The translations under genes were made by a program, and so were the position numbers. 64,000 bases of DNA, taken from positions 1-64,000 of the forward strand of contig NZ_JBPWOA010000033.1 of assembly GCF_051781005.1 (NCBI RefSeq), in the 5' to 3' direction. The number at the start of each line of letters is the position of its first letter. The first letter of the stretch is position 1. The stretch comes from Anabaena sp051781005. GTDB lineage: Bacteria; Cyanobacteriota; Cyanobacteriia; Cyanobacteriales; Nostocaceae. Positions 26,026 through 33,822 of this stretch are shown piece by piece. The notes below the pieces were generated by a model. The model saw only the letters and a list, made by a program, of their open reading frames with translations. It searched no databases and was not told the DNA's origin.

Positions 26026-26688
26026 ATGCAGTTTGTAGAGTCATCAGAGCAAATATGGCAGGATAGCGTAATTGAGACTATTGTCAATTTTACAAAAGCG
26101 GCTGATGGGGATTTTGAACATATTGCCAAACTTGCAAATGTTCTAAGTGATTCCTATAGCTTGGACAAGATAATTGATTTTCTCTCTAGCACTCCCCAAG
26201 GAAAACAAGCTTTTGAAAAGCGTCCACGGGTGGGTGATATTGATCTACAAAGGCTGTATAGCCTACCAGCTAATACCTTTGGATATGCCTATGCTCAACA
26301 TATGCTCAAAAACAATTTACAGCCTTTACAACCAGGGTTAGTAGAAAATGATTACCAATTTTTCTCAGCGCATATCACCGAAACCCATGACATTTGGCAT
26401 ATTGTCACTGGTTGCAATACAAACGTCCTGGGTGAAATTCAATTAGAAGCTTTCTATGTTTCTCAGTTATACGTGACACGCTTCTGGTTGGCATTGTTAA
26501 CGAAAAATTTGCTCAAAGCAGTTGTTTATGATATTGAGCTTTCGACAAAATACATGGATGCGATAGCTCAAGGATGGATAATGGCAAAACAGGCCAAGCC
26601 TCTGTTTGGCATTGAATGGAATCTTTTGTGGGAAAGTCCATTGGATGATGTGCGTACTTCTTTGAATATCATCCTCCCAACCAGCTAA
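26026..26688 (+). CDS. COQ4 family protein
   Basis: A 220-aa protein with the COQ4 metal-binding signature HDxxH-x11-E: THDIWHIVTG (His121, Asp122, His125) and Glu137 in VLGEIQLEAF. Upstream, LYSLPANTFGYAYAQHMLKN is also family-typical. Eukaryotic COQ4 takes part in ubiquinone assembly; cyanobacteria make plastoquinone, not ubiquinone, so the role here is uncertain. The gene is bounded by direct repeats derived from the neighbouring pentapeptide gene. Convergent with that gene (18-nt gap). Confidence 0.83.
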   Translation: MQFVESSEQIWQDSVIETIVNFTKAADGDFEHIAKLANVLSDSYSLDKIIDFLSSTPQGKQAFEKRPRVGDIDLQRLYSLPANTFGYAYAQHMLKNNLQPLQPGLVENDYQFFSAHITETHDIWHIVTGCNTNVLGEIQLEAFYVSQLYVTRFWLALLTKNLLKAVVYDIELSTKYMDAIAQGWIMAKQAKPLFGIEWNLLWESPLDDVRTSLNIILPTS

Positions 26689-26706
26689 AAGCTTAGTTTG
26701 ACCAGT

Positions 26707-28059
26707 TTATCTCCCTAATTTATTAGGAATTCCTTCACAACCACCGGGAATAGTCTCTCTAGATTTTTCACCACACCAAGCGCAGCAGTAGTAACGGGTT
26801 GATTCAGACATTCTTTGTGCGTCGGTGAAATCGGCATTTTCCACGACTGCACCGGTGTGTTCTCCAGTTTCGTACTCAGGTGGGTGGGTGCGACTGCGGG
26901 GTGAGGCTTTTTCTAATGAACCGTAAAATAAACGCACACCGTTTAAATCAGCATTGCTGAGATTGGCATCATATAAAATAGTGCGGGATAGGTTGGCTTT
27001 TACTAAGTCGCAACCGCTGAGATTAGCACGAACTAAATTAGCTTCACTCAAATCAGTCCAGCGTAAGTCATTATCAGCAAGGTCTGCACCTGCTAACATT
27101 ACTCCTAAGTCGATGACGCGGACACCTTCTAATCGGTCTTCGGCGTAGCCACCGATACCGTCGAGAATGGCTCTACCTAAACGGCGATCGCGTTTTAATG
27201 GTGTGAGCAATTTTGAACGGGAGAGAAACCGGAGAATTTTGGCTTTACCACTACCATCTACACTACTAAAAATAGCGGCAGTGCGTCCTTCTGCGATCGC
27301 TCTTTCTTGCGGCCAATCTTCTAATAATCCTTCTTCGTCTAGCACCAAGTCGGAAACACCTTGGAAGTAAGAATCTATGGTTTGCTGTTGGGTGATGATA
27401 TTTTGCTGTGCGGTTAGCAAGTTTTGTTGAATTGTTAGGTCTTTAGAAATTACATATTGTCGCCAAGCTACATAAACGGCGATAATAGCTATCAAAATTT
27501 GCCCTAAAGCGCCAAACCAGTCAGCTAGAGTGCCGGCAATATCCCAGTTAATCTTGCTTCCTAACATTAGCAAGCGATCGCCCACACCGGTAAATCGTAA
27601 CAAGCCAAAAATGCCCGCTAACAAGCCTATCAAGGCTATAAAAATCGTTTTTTCTTGGGGAGAAAACCATTCCTTGATGACATCTTGCAGCCAAGGTAAA
27701 AGCATGGCTAACGATAACACTAAAGTTGCGGTGGTTCCCAATATGCCCAGGAACGAGTTATTAATGGCAATACCAATAAAAGTGAGAGCGATCGCTAATA
27801 AAGTAAAAATTAATGCTCTTGGTTTAACTATAATGTTATGAATAGAACTTTCTTTAAAACCTGATGTAGCACGTTTAAGGGCATTTGTATTTTGGGAAGA
27901 TTGTAAAGACGAAATTGCGGACAAAACTTGTTTTGCAGCCAACCCTTCTGCTGTTAGTCCATTTTCACCTGCACCACCGTCAAAGTCATCTGGTTGCAAG
28001 TCGTTGTCCGATTTGGGTTCTGGTTGAGGTGGATGAGAGGAGTTAGATTCAATCGTCAT
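26707..28059 (-). CDS. Pentapeptide-repeat membrane protein
   Basis: A 450-aa protein: a polar N-terminus of about 75 residues, four hydrophobic segments (LIFTLLAIALTFIGIAI, LGTTATLVLSLAMLLPWL, TIFIALIGLLAGIFGLL, ILIAIIAVYVAWRQYV), a Gln-rich helix (LLTAQQNIITQQQTIDSYFQ), a cytoplasmic region, then pentapeptide repeats (ADLADNDLRWTDLSEANLVR, ANLSGCDLVKANLS). The end holds RYYCCAWCGEK, a possible metal site. Function unknown. ATG 28059 is chosen; the longer frame from 28107 lacks family support. Its last 80 bases are duplicated at 25729. Confidence 0.8.
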   Translation of the reverse strand: MTIESNSSHPPQPEPKSDNDLQPDDFDGGAGENGLTAEGLAAKQVLSAISSLQSSQNTNALKRATSGFKESSIHNIIVKPRALIFTLLAIALTFIGIAINNSFLGILGTTATLVLSLAMLLPWLQDVIKEWFSPQEKTIFIALIGLLAGIFGLLRFTGVGDRLLMLGSKINWDIAGTLADWFGALGQILIAIIAVYVAWRQYVISKDLTIQQNLLTAQQNIITQQQTIDSYFQGVSDLVLDEEGLLEDWPQERAIAEGRTAAIFSSVDGSGKAKILRFLSRSKLLTPLKRDRRLGRAILDGIGGYAEDRLEGVRVIDLGVMLAGADLADNDLRWTDLSEANLVRANLSGCDLVKANLSRTILYDANLSNADLNGVRLFYGSLEKASPRSRTHPPEYETGEHTGAVVENADFTDAQRMSESTRYYCCAWCGEKSRETIPGGCEGIPNKLGR

Positions 28060-28222
28060 ACATTCTATTTTCCCATAGTTTTTTCTAACCAAGATTAACA
28101 AATGCACTTTGAGGAGTTCAGGATTCAGGAGTTAGGAAAATACTGAAATGAACCGCGAAGACGCGAAGGACGCGAAGAAAAGAAAGAGAATAAAGAAGAT
28201 AAATCTTACACTGATAAGAGGG

Positions 28223-28258
28223 TAGCACCCTGAAATTATCTTAAATCTCAGAGTGCTA
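28223..28258 (-). terminator. Stem-loop downstream of por
   Basis: TAGCACCCTGA and TCAGAGTGCTA pair (10 of 11) around a 14-base AT-rich loop, 40 bases past the por stop on the minus strand. No T-run follows, so terminator function is uncertain. Confidence 0.45.
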
Positions 28259-28298
28259 GGGGTGTAAGTTTATTTTGAGAACACAAAAAAAGAATTTT

Positions 28299-29264
28299 TT
28301 AAGCTAGTCCAACCAATTTTTCGCTTAGTTCCCAGAGACGCTTGGCTTTATCATCATCGCTGGCTTCGTTGGAAACTTCTTGTACAAAAGATTTGCGATC
28401 TTTTTTCTGTCTATTTCCCCAACTCCAATACATACCAGATTCATTGTATGCAGGATCAGCAACTACTTCTGCAACTCGTTTACCAGCATCTTCTTCTGAC
28501 ACATACCCTCCAGTGATGTACTTCTGAAATAGAGGGAAGAGTTTCTGGAATAATGGATAGTGGTCACGGAATAGGGCTGTTGTGGCTACACATCCAGGAT
28601 AAAGAGAACTGAAGGTAATACCCGTGGATTCATGATAGCGTCGGTGCAGTTCCTTCATAGTCAGGACATTGCAAACTTTGCTATCTTTGTAAGCCTTGAC
28701 GGGTTCAAATTTCTTACCATCAATCATGGTGTGAGGTGCTTTAAATCCTGCTTCAAAGCCTTGTAAGTTGCCCAAATCTGGACGGGGGGGAATTTTTCCA
28801 CCTAATTCTTTGGGATTGTGTGTTACAGTTCCCAAAATAACCAGTCTAGGATCTGAAGCTGATGATTTCTTCAAATCCTCTAACATCAAGTTACACAAAA
28901 GGAAATGGCCGAGGTGATTTGTAGCCACACTTAACTCGTATCCGTCTGGACTCCATAACGGCTCTTTAATCAAAGGCATATATATTGCCGCATTGCAGAC
29001 CAAAGCATCTAATGGCTTACCAGTGGCGCGGAAATCTTGTACAAACTTCCGAACACTGTCTAAAGAGGCTAAGTCAAGATGAATTATTGTATAGCTGTCT
29101 TTTGGTATTCCCACCGTCTGGGCTGCTTGTTCTGTTTTTGAGAGATCCCGACAAGCCATTACTACGTGCCATTTACCAGTTTGAGCTAGAGCTTTTGCGG
29201 CTTGCAAACCGACACCTGAGGATGCGCCCGTAATTACAACGGTTGACTTCTGATGTTGTTCCAT
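28299..29264 (-). CDS. por: Light-dependent protochlorophyllide reductase
   Basis: A 321-aa short-chain dehydrogenase with the LPOR signature: NADPH loop TGASSGVG (12-19), VCNAAIYMPL, TNHLGHFLLCNLML, VILGTVTHNPKELGGKIPPR, and catalytic Tyr192/Lys196 in AYKDSKVCN. The ending has the LPOR-specific ESGMYWSWG and KRLWELSEKLVGL. It reduces protochlorophyllide to chlorophyllide only in light, at the thylakoid. Normal length. Single gene. Confidence 0.97.
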   Translation of the reverse strand: MEQHQKSTVVITGASSGVGLQAAKALAQTGKWHVVMACRDLSKTEQAAQTVGIPKDSYTIIHLDLASLDSVRKFVQDFRATGKPLDALVCNAAIYMPLIKEPLWSPDGYELSVATNHLGHFLLCNLMLEDLKKSSASDPRLVILGTVTHNPKELGGKIPPRPDLGNLQGFEAGFKAPHTMIDGKKFEPVKAYKDSKVCNVLTMKELHRRYHESTGITFSSLYPGCVATTALFRDHYPLFQKLFPLFQKYITGGYVSEEDAGKRVAEVVADPAYNESGMYWSWGNRQKKDRKSFVQEVSNEASDDDKAKRLWELSEKLVGLA

Positions 29265-29586
29265 TCTGTTCAGACTGCGTTGACTGTAGTTGAGTTTTTA
29301 TTTTTATATGTTCTCACAACATGATCACTAGCAGACATAGGAGATATTATGACCCATGACCTGGTGTTGGTAATAGGTAACGGTGATTGAACAGGCATCT
29401 AAGTAAATTAATTGATTAATTCTACCTAAACATGATATGATACATAGGCTTTAAACAAAACTTATCCAAATCTTCATTTTTTCCTCAATAAAACAAAAGA
29501 TAATTAATAATACTTTGGTTGATTTCGATACGATTATTAAATATCAAAAAGTCTTAACATCATCTCATGAGTTGTGTAGGTGCAGC
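29265..29586. other. Intergenic region upstream of por
   Basis: Divergent promoter region between por and the TPR gene. AT-rich; TATGATACAT near 29437 could be a -10 but no pair is convincing. No repeats recognised. Confidence 0.4.
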
Positions 29587-30330
29587 ATGGTTGTTTGGCG
29601 ATGCTTTATTGCCTGTGGGTTTATGAGTTTTTTGACAATTGGCTGTGGTGATTTGGCGATCTCATCAGCAGAAAATACCAAGCAAGTTGTACAAGAAAGT
29701 AATGTTACTCAATTATTAACAGAAGTTAAGGATAGCCAAAAAGCTGATAAATTGTTACATCAAGGCAATAGTTTTTTAGATAGCAATCGTTACAAAGAGG
29801 CGCTATCATTCTATGATCAAGCGATCGCTATTAAAACCGACAGTCCAGAAACCTGGGTTAACCGTGGTAATGCGTTGATAGCGTTGCATCGTTTTGAAGA
29901 AGCTTTGGCATCTTACGAAAAAGCGATCGCTATCCGACCAAATAAAAACGAAGCTTGGTATAATCGGGGAAACGCTCTAACTGCCCTAAACCGTTACCAG
30001 GAAGCAGTTAAAGCCTACGACGAAGCGATCGCAATTCATGCAGACAAATACGAAGCTTGGATAAACCGAGGAATTGCGCTGACAAAATTACGCCGCTACA
30101 AAGAAGCTTTAGCATCTTACAATCAAGCAATCAGCATCAAATCCAATTTACATCAAGCATATTACAACAAAGCCTGTAATTATGCCTTACAAGACAACAT
30201 TGAATTAACAATTGAGAACCTAGAAAAAGCTATTCAACTGGTTCCTGATAAGTACAAGAAACTAGCCAAAACCGACTCAGATTTTGATAAAGTCAGAGAT
30301 GAGAAACGCTTTCAGGTATTATTACAATAG
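29587..30330 (+). CDS. Tetratricopeptide-repeat protein, possibly lipid-anchored
   Basis: A 247-aa protein: N-terminal hydrophobic stretch (FIACGFMSFLTIGC) ending in a cysteine that might be lipidated, though the preceding residues deviate from a standard lipobox. Then at least four TPRs with the Nostoc-type consensus (EALASYEKAIAIRPNKNEAW, YNRGNALTALNRYQEAVKAY) and a closing helix (KVRDEKRFQVLLQ). TPRs mediate protein contacts; no partner is suggested by context. ATG 29587 has AGGTG upstream and begins at the signal. Confidence 0.8.
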   Translation: MVVWRCFIACGFMSFLTIGCGDLAISSAENTKQVVQESNVTQLLTEVKDSQKADKLLHQGNSFLDSNRYKEALSFYDQAIAIKTDSPETWVNRGNALIALHRFEEALASYEKAIAIRPNKNEAWYNRGNALTALNRYQEAVKAYDEAIAIHADKYEAWINRGIALTKLRRYKEALASYNQAISIKSNLHQAYYNKACNYALQDNIELTIENLEKAIQLVPDKYKKLAKTDSDFDKVRDEKRFQVLLQ

Positions 30331-30519
30331 ATATAGTTGATTATCCCTTGCATCTACATAAACAAAATCTGTATTTTTAGGTTGAAAAAACTTAGTTGAA
30401 GTCTTACAAATTCCTAGTGATAAATTGAAATCATTTTTGCAAACTGATGTAAAAATAACTGCACCCAGACCAAAAGATTTTTCCTTAGATAGTTCCAAGG
30501 TTTTTGCTTTAGGTTATAG

Positions 30520-30665
30520 CGTTTCCTCATCACATGAGATACATTATAGCCCCCTCATCGCTTGCGGGGAGGGGGTTGAGGGTGGGGTTTTTGTACCTTA
30601 GAGTATTCCAACTAAAAAAATGCCCAAATGTCATTGCGTAGACGTAGCCTTCCCGTAGGGTAATT
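30520..30665. repeat. Dispersed intergenic repeats
   Basis: The 459-base gap after the TPR gene contains CCCCTCATCGCTTGCGGGGA (self-complementary) and GCGTAGACGTAGCCTTCCCG, the latter akin to the GC-rich unit seen elsewhere. No gene is seen in the gap. Confidence 0.5.
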
Positions 30666-30789
30666 ACAAGTTATGGATCATTTATTGTTTGGAACACTCT
30701 TACTCAACCGATAACCGCTATATCAACCATTATCAGTGAGAGAAGAATTAGAAATATATTTTAGAGATGTAGTTGAGACTTGATGAAAT

Positions 30790-31605
30790 TTAAGGACGTT
30801 CATGCAGAAACCAATGATCAGTTTTTAATAAAGCGCAGGCATGGTCTTGAAGAGAAATCCCAGGTAAAATAGTCGTACAAGGTGCTATGGCTTCTTGTTC
30901 AATTGCTAACTGTAAAGCTTCTTTAAAAGTTTTGGGTTTATTTTTTACCGTTATTTGTAACATAGTTCCATAATGACAGACTAACTCTATTGCATATTGT
31001 TCATGCCAATATTTTAACATAGCCATTACCTTATCACTTCCTATATAACTAGCACCATACCAATGCAGATAAGCCAGAGTTTCCCAACAATTTTGAATAG
31101 GTAATAATAGTAATACTAAGGGTTGATTAATTGGTTCATACCATTGCAAATAGCTCAAATCTACAAATGAATCTTCTGGATTTTGTTGTTCTAAAGCTGC
31201 TAAATTTTGGTTGAATTCTTCTAATAATATTTCTATTTTTTCATTTAAAAATTCCTGAATATTAATTTCATCAACTTGTGCAATTAATCCTTTAAAAACA
31301 GAATTTTGATATTGATTGTAAGAAGGTTCTTGTTGATATTCAAAGCGGCAGAATAAATCATTATTAATGACATTATCTGCCCAATTTTCTCCTGGATTAA
31401 ACCAACAAGCAACTATTACAGGATAACGTTGAGTTTGAGAAAGAAGCTTTCTCATGATTTTCCATGCTTCAATCTTGTTCTCAATATCAACCTGCATTGC
31501 TAAGGCTATTTCATTAGTTTCAGGTATTTTTACTTCAATGATTTGTGTTTCTTCGAGAATAGTATTTTTGATGAGTTTTTTGATGTTGCTAATTTCAGAA
31601 ATCAT
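30790..31605 (-). CDS. DUF4253 domain-containing protein
   Basis: A 271-aa protein. The C-terminal 110 residues fit DUF4253: LLLLPIQNCWETLAYLHWYG, SDKVMAMLKYWHEQYAIELV CHYG, and FKEALQLAIEQEAIAP. The N-terminal half (VIVACWFNPGENWADNVI) is also usual for the family. Function unknown; such genes often sit in variable regions. The ATG at 31605 is used; a GTG at 31626 is in frame. No ribosome binding site stands out. AT-rich like the next two upstream genes. Confidence 0.75.
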   Translation of the reverse strand: MISEISNIKKLIKNTILEETQIIEVKIPETNEIALAMQVDIENKIEAWKIMRKLLSQTQRYPVIVACWFNPGENWADNVINNDLFCRFEYQQEPSYNQYQNSVFKGLIAQVDEINIQEFLNEKIEILLEEFNQNLAALEQQNPEDSFVDLSYLQWYEPINQPLVLLLLPIQNCWETLAYLHWYGASYIGSDKVMAMLKYWHEQYAIELVCHYGTMLQITVKNKPKTFKEALQLAIEQEAIAPCTTILPGISLQDHACALLKTDHWFLHERP

Positions 31606-31754
31606 AATCAAAATAGTGGATTTCACTAAGTATCAAAAAAATCTATAAAATCTGATATCCAGTTGTGATTCTTCTCAAAGAATCTTTAAAATTACTACTT
31701 CTGGACAAAGTGCGATCACAGATTTTATCCATGCCAAATAGTCATCGGCATTTT

Positions 31755-32054
31755 TCATAAAGCTTGTTCTAATTTATTGATTTTTTGTAAAATATCTTTG
31801 CGTAGTTCACACAAGCCAAACCACTCAAAAAAATCCATTTCATCTCCTAAATTTCCTGAATTAAATTGTTGCTTAAATTGTTCAGAAGTAAGATTATATT
31901 TTTTCTCAAATTCATCTATATCTAAATTATAGATAGCTAATTTTTGATGATGACGAGTTAAAATCACATTTAGAAGTTGCCCAAGAATTCGCTCTAATTC
32001 TGTGTTATCACTACAGTTTTCACTCAGCAATTCTAACTTTTCTAATGTATTCAT
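31755..32054 (-). CDS. Putative antitoxin-like small protein (orphan)
   Basis: A 99-aa protein: MNTLEKLELLSENCSDNTEL N-terminus, a helical core with HHQKLAIYNLDIDEFEKKYN, then FNSGNLGDEMDFFEWFGLCE and a closing helix. The pattern FxxGxLGDExDFFEW is one I associate with cyanobacterial partners of TumE/DUF6516-type toxins, so an antitoxin role is possible. No toxin gene is adjacent, making it an orphan if so. AAAGGTG upstream supports the ATG at 32054. Confidence 0.6.
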   Translation of the reverse strand: MNTLEKLELLSENCSDNTELERILGQLLNVILTRHHQKLAIYNLDIDEFEKKYNLTSEQFKQQFNSGNLGDEMDFFEWFGLCELRKDILQKINKLEQAL

Positions 32055-32218
32055 AATTATATACACCTTTGGTGATGTTTATCTTTATTGTAATTTATTC
32101 AAGGCGACAAATACCCCAATTGAGAAAGTGTAACTACGTATCTTTATTGTCTGAATTCAGATATTTTAATTATGTTGGGTTGCATTCCTTAAGATAATCT
32201 ACAAGATGAGCGTTTACT

Positions 32219-33658
32219 CTATTCTACAGATTCAATGAGAATTACTTTATCTATAGGAATAGATTTATAATAGTCAAGAAGCACTTTTCCATCTTTAATA
32301 TCCTTTATTCTCTCTCCATGAGGATTAAACCAATTAGGCGCATTAATACAAGTGCATCTGTCACCAACTTTAAGCCTCTGTATTCTACTTGCAATTTCCT
32401 GATTAAAATCTTTGATTGCATTGAGTCTATCAATAGTAATAATTTCTCTGTTAATAATTTCTAAATATGAAGAATTTTCTTGTTGTTCTTCTAAGTTAGT
32501 TTTTTGGTATGAGTTTGTGGTTGACGTAAAATCTGCTTTCGAGATATACAAATCTTCAAAATCTATCCATTTATAAGAATCTACTCTTTCTCCTAACAAG
32601 ACAGTTTTTGCTTTTTGGATGTGAATATTAAACTCTATTACCGCACCTATATGCCCTTGATTTGTTTGACAAATTAACTTGAGATTATTAAGTAATTTGG
32701 AATTTAATTCTGATACAGGTGTTTCATATTTATCTGTATCGTCGTCATCATTATTAAATTCATCAAATATATCATCTATAGACAAAACAGAAGAGTTACT
32801 TGTTGAACCCATATCAATTATTACAGGATTTTTCATAAGTTTTTCATGTTCTAGAATTGCTTCGTGTATAACTTCGGCTGTTGTATCTGTAGTGACATTA
32901 CTAATTTTCTTTTGTCCATTTTTTTCGTTGTATTGATTAAATTGAATGTATTGTTCTAAATTTTTGTCGTCTGTATAAGTAAATCCAGTCCTCTTGTCTA
33001 GAAAAGTTATGCGTTCAATCTGAGTAACAACTGTTTGAATATCTTGGGCTATTCCATATTGACGTATACATGAATCTAAAAGTGTACCTTGAGTAGCACT
33101 TAAACCACCAACACCTTTACCCCAATCTCCTTTTTTGCTTATTTCTCCAATTGCATAAATTGTTTGCCCTACATGGTTAATTCTATCCTTATCTACTCTT
33201 TTTATAATAGAGTCAAACCCTGTTGGTGAAGTCTGTATTTCATAATTGAGAAAACCTGTACCATTTTTATTAACTACCGCAATATCTGCCCTTCTCCCTG
33301 GGTATTGGTATTCTTGTATAGGTTGAAATTTATCTTGTTTAAAGTATATTTGAGTAGTTGCTTTAATTACATCTGTCGCTTCATTTTTAGCTTCTCTGTG
33401 AGTTGAACTTTCACCTTTACTGCTAACAAATTTATTGCTAATACAATCTATTTCTGTTTCCTTATTTTCTTCTATATTAGCATTATGAGAAAAATGTGCA
33501 GAAACCCAAAATGGTGTTTCTTTACGCGTTTTATGGTGTGGTTTTTTATAGAAAAGTGGGCAATTACAGAATATACATTTAAAAATCTCATTTTTGTCAT
33601 ATAAATTAAATTGAGCATCAATAAGAATATTATCTTTATTTAAGGCGTATCTAACCAT
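32219..33658 (-). CDS. CoiA-like nuclease-domain protein with zinc-finger N-terminus
   Basis: A 479-aa protein. Residues 28-58 hold a Cys-rich knuckle (FKCIFCNCPLFYKK, then HFSH). THREAKNEATDVIK follows, then GRRADIAVVNKNGTG (Asp125) and FLNYEIQTS (Glu140-x-Gln142). This D...E-x-Q arrangement after a zinc knuckle resembles the competence protein CoiA and related PD-(D/E)XK nucleases. The long C-terminal half is acidic and unrecognised, ending in a beta-strand region (VGDRCTCINAPNWFNPHGER). Such proteins occur with phage or defence functions, but no partner is visible. ATG 33658 has AAAGGA upstream. AT-rich; probably acquired. Confidence 0.68.
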   Translation of the reverse strand: MVRYALNKDNILIDAQFNLYDKNEIFKCIFCNCPLFYKKPHHKTRKETPFWVSAHFSHNANIEENKETEIDCISNKFVSSKGESSTHREAKNEATDVIKATTQIYFKQDKFQPIQEYQYPGRRADIAVVNKNGTGFLNYEIQTSPTGFDSIIKRVDKDRINHVGQTIYAIGEISKKGDWGKGVGGLSATQGTLLDSCIRQYGIAQDIQTVVTQIERITFLDKRTGFTYTDDKNLEQYIQFNQYNEKNGQKKISNVTTDTTAEVIHEAILEHEKLMKNPVIIDMGSTSNSSVLSIDDIFDEFNNDDDDTDKYETPVSELNSKLLNNLKLICQTNQGHIGAVIEFNIHIQKAKTVLLGERVDSYKWIDFEDLYISKADFTSTTNSYQKTNLEEQQENSSYLEIINREIITIDRLNAIKDFNQEIASRIQRLKVGDRCTCINAPNWFNPHGERIKDIKDGKVLLDYYKSIPIDKVILIESVE

Positions 33659-33822
33659 ATAGAATCCTTTGTTAATCAAATGTATTAAATAATATACCCC
33701 ATATTCTACAGTAGGTAAATTTTTGATATTTGTCAAATTATGACCAGGAAATTCTTTTTTGACAAAGACACAAAAACGCAATAAAAAACCCTTTGCGTCT
33801 TTGCGCCTTTGCGTGAGATTAA

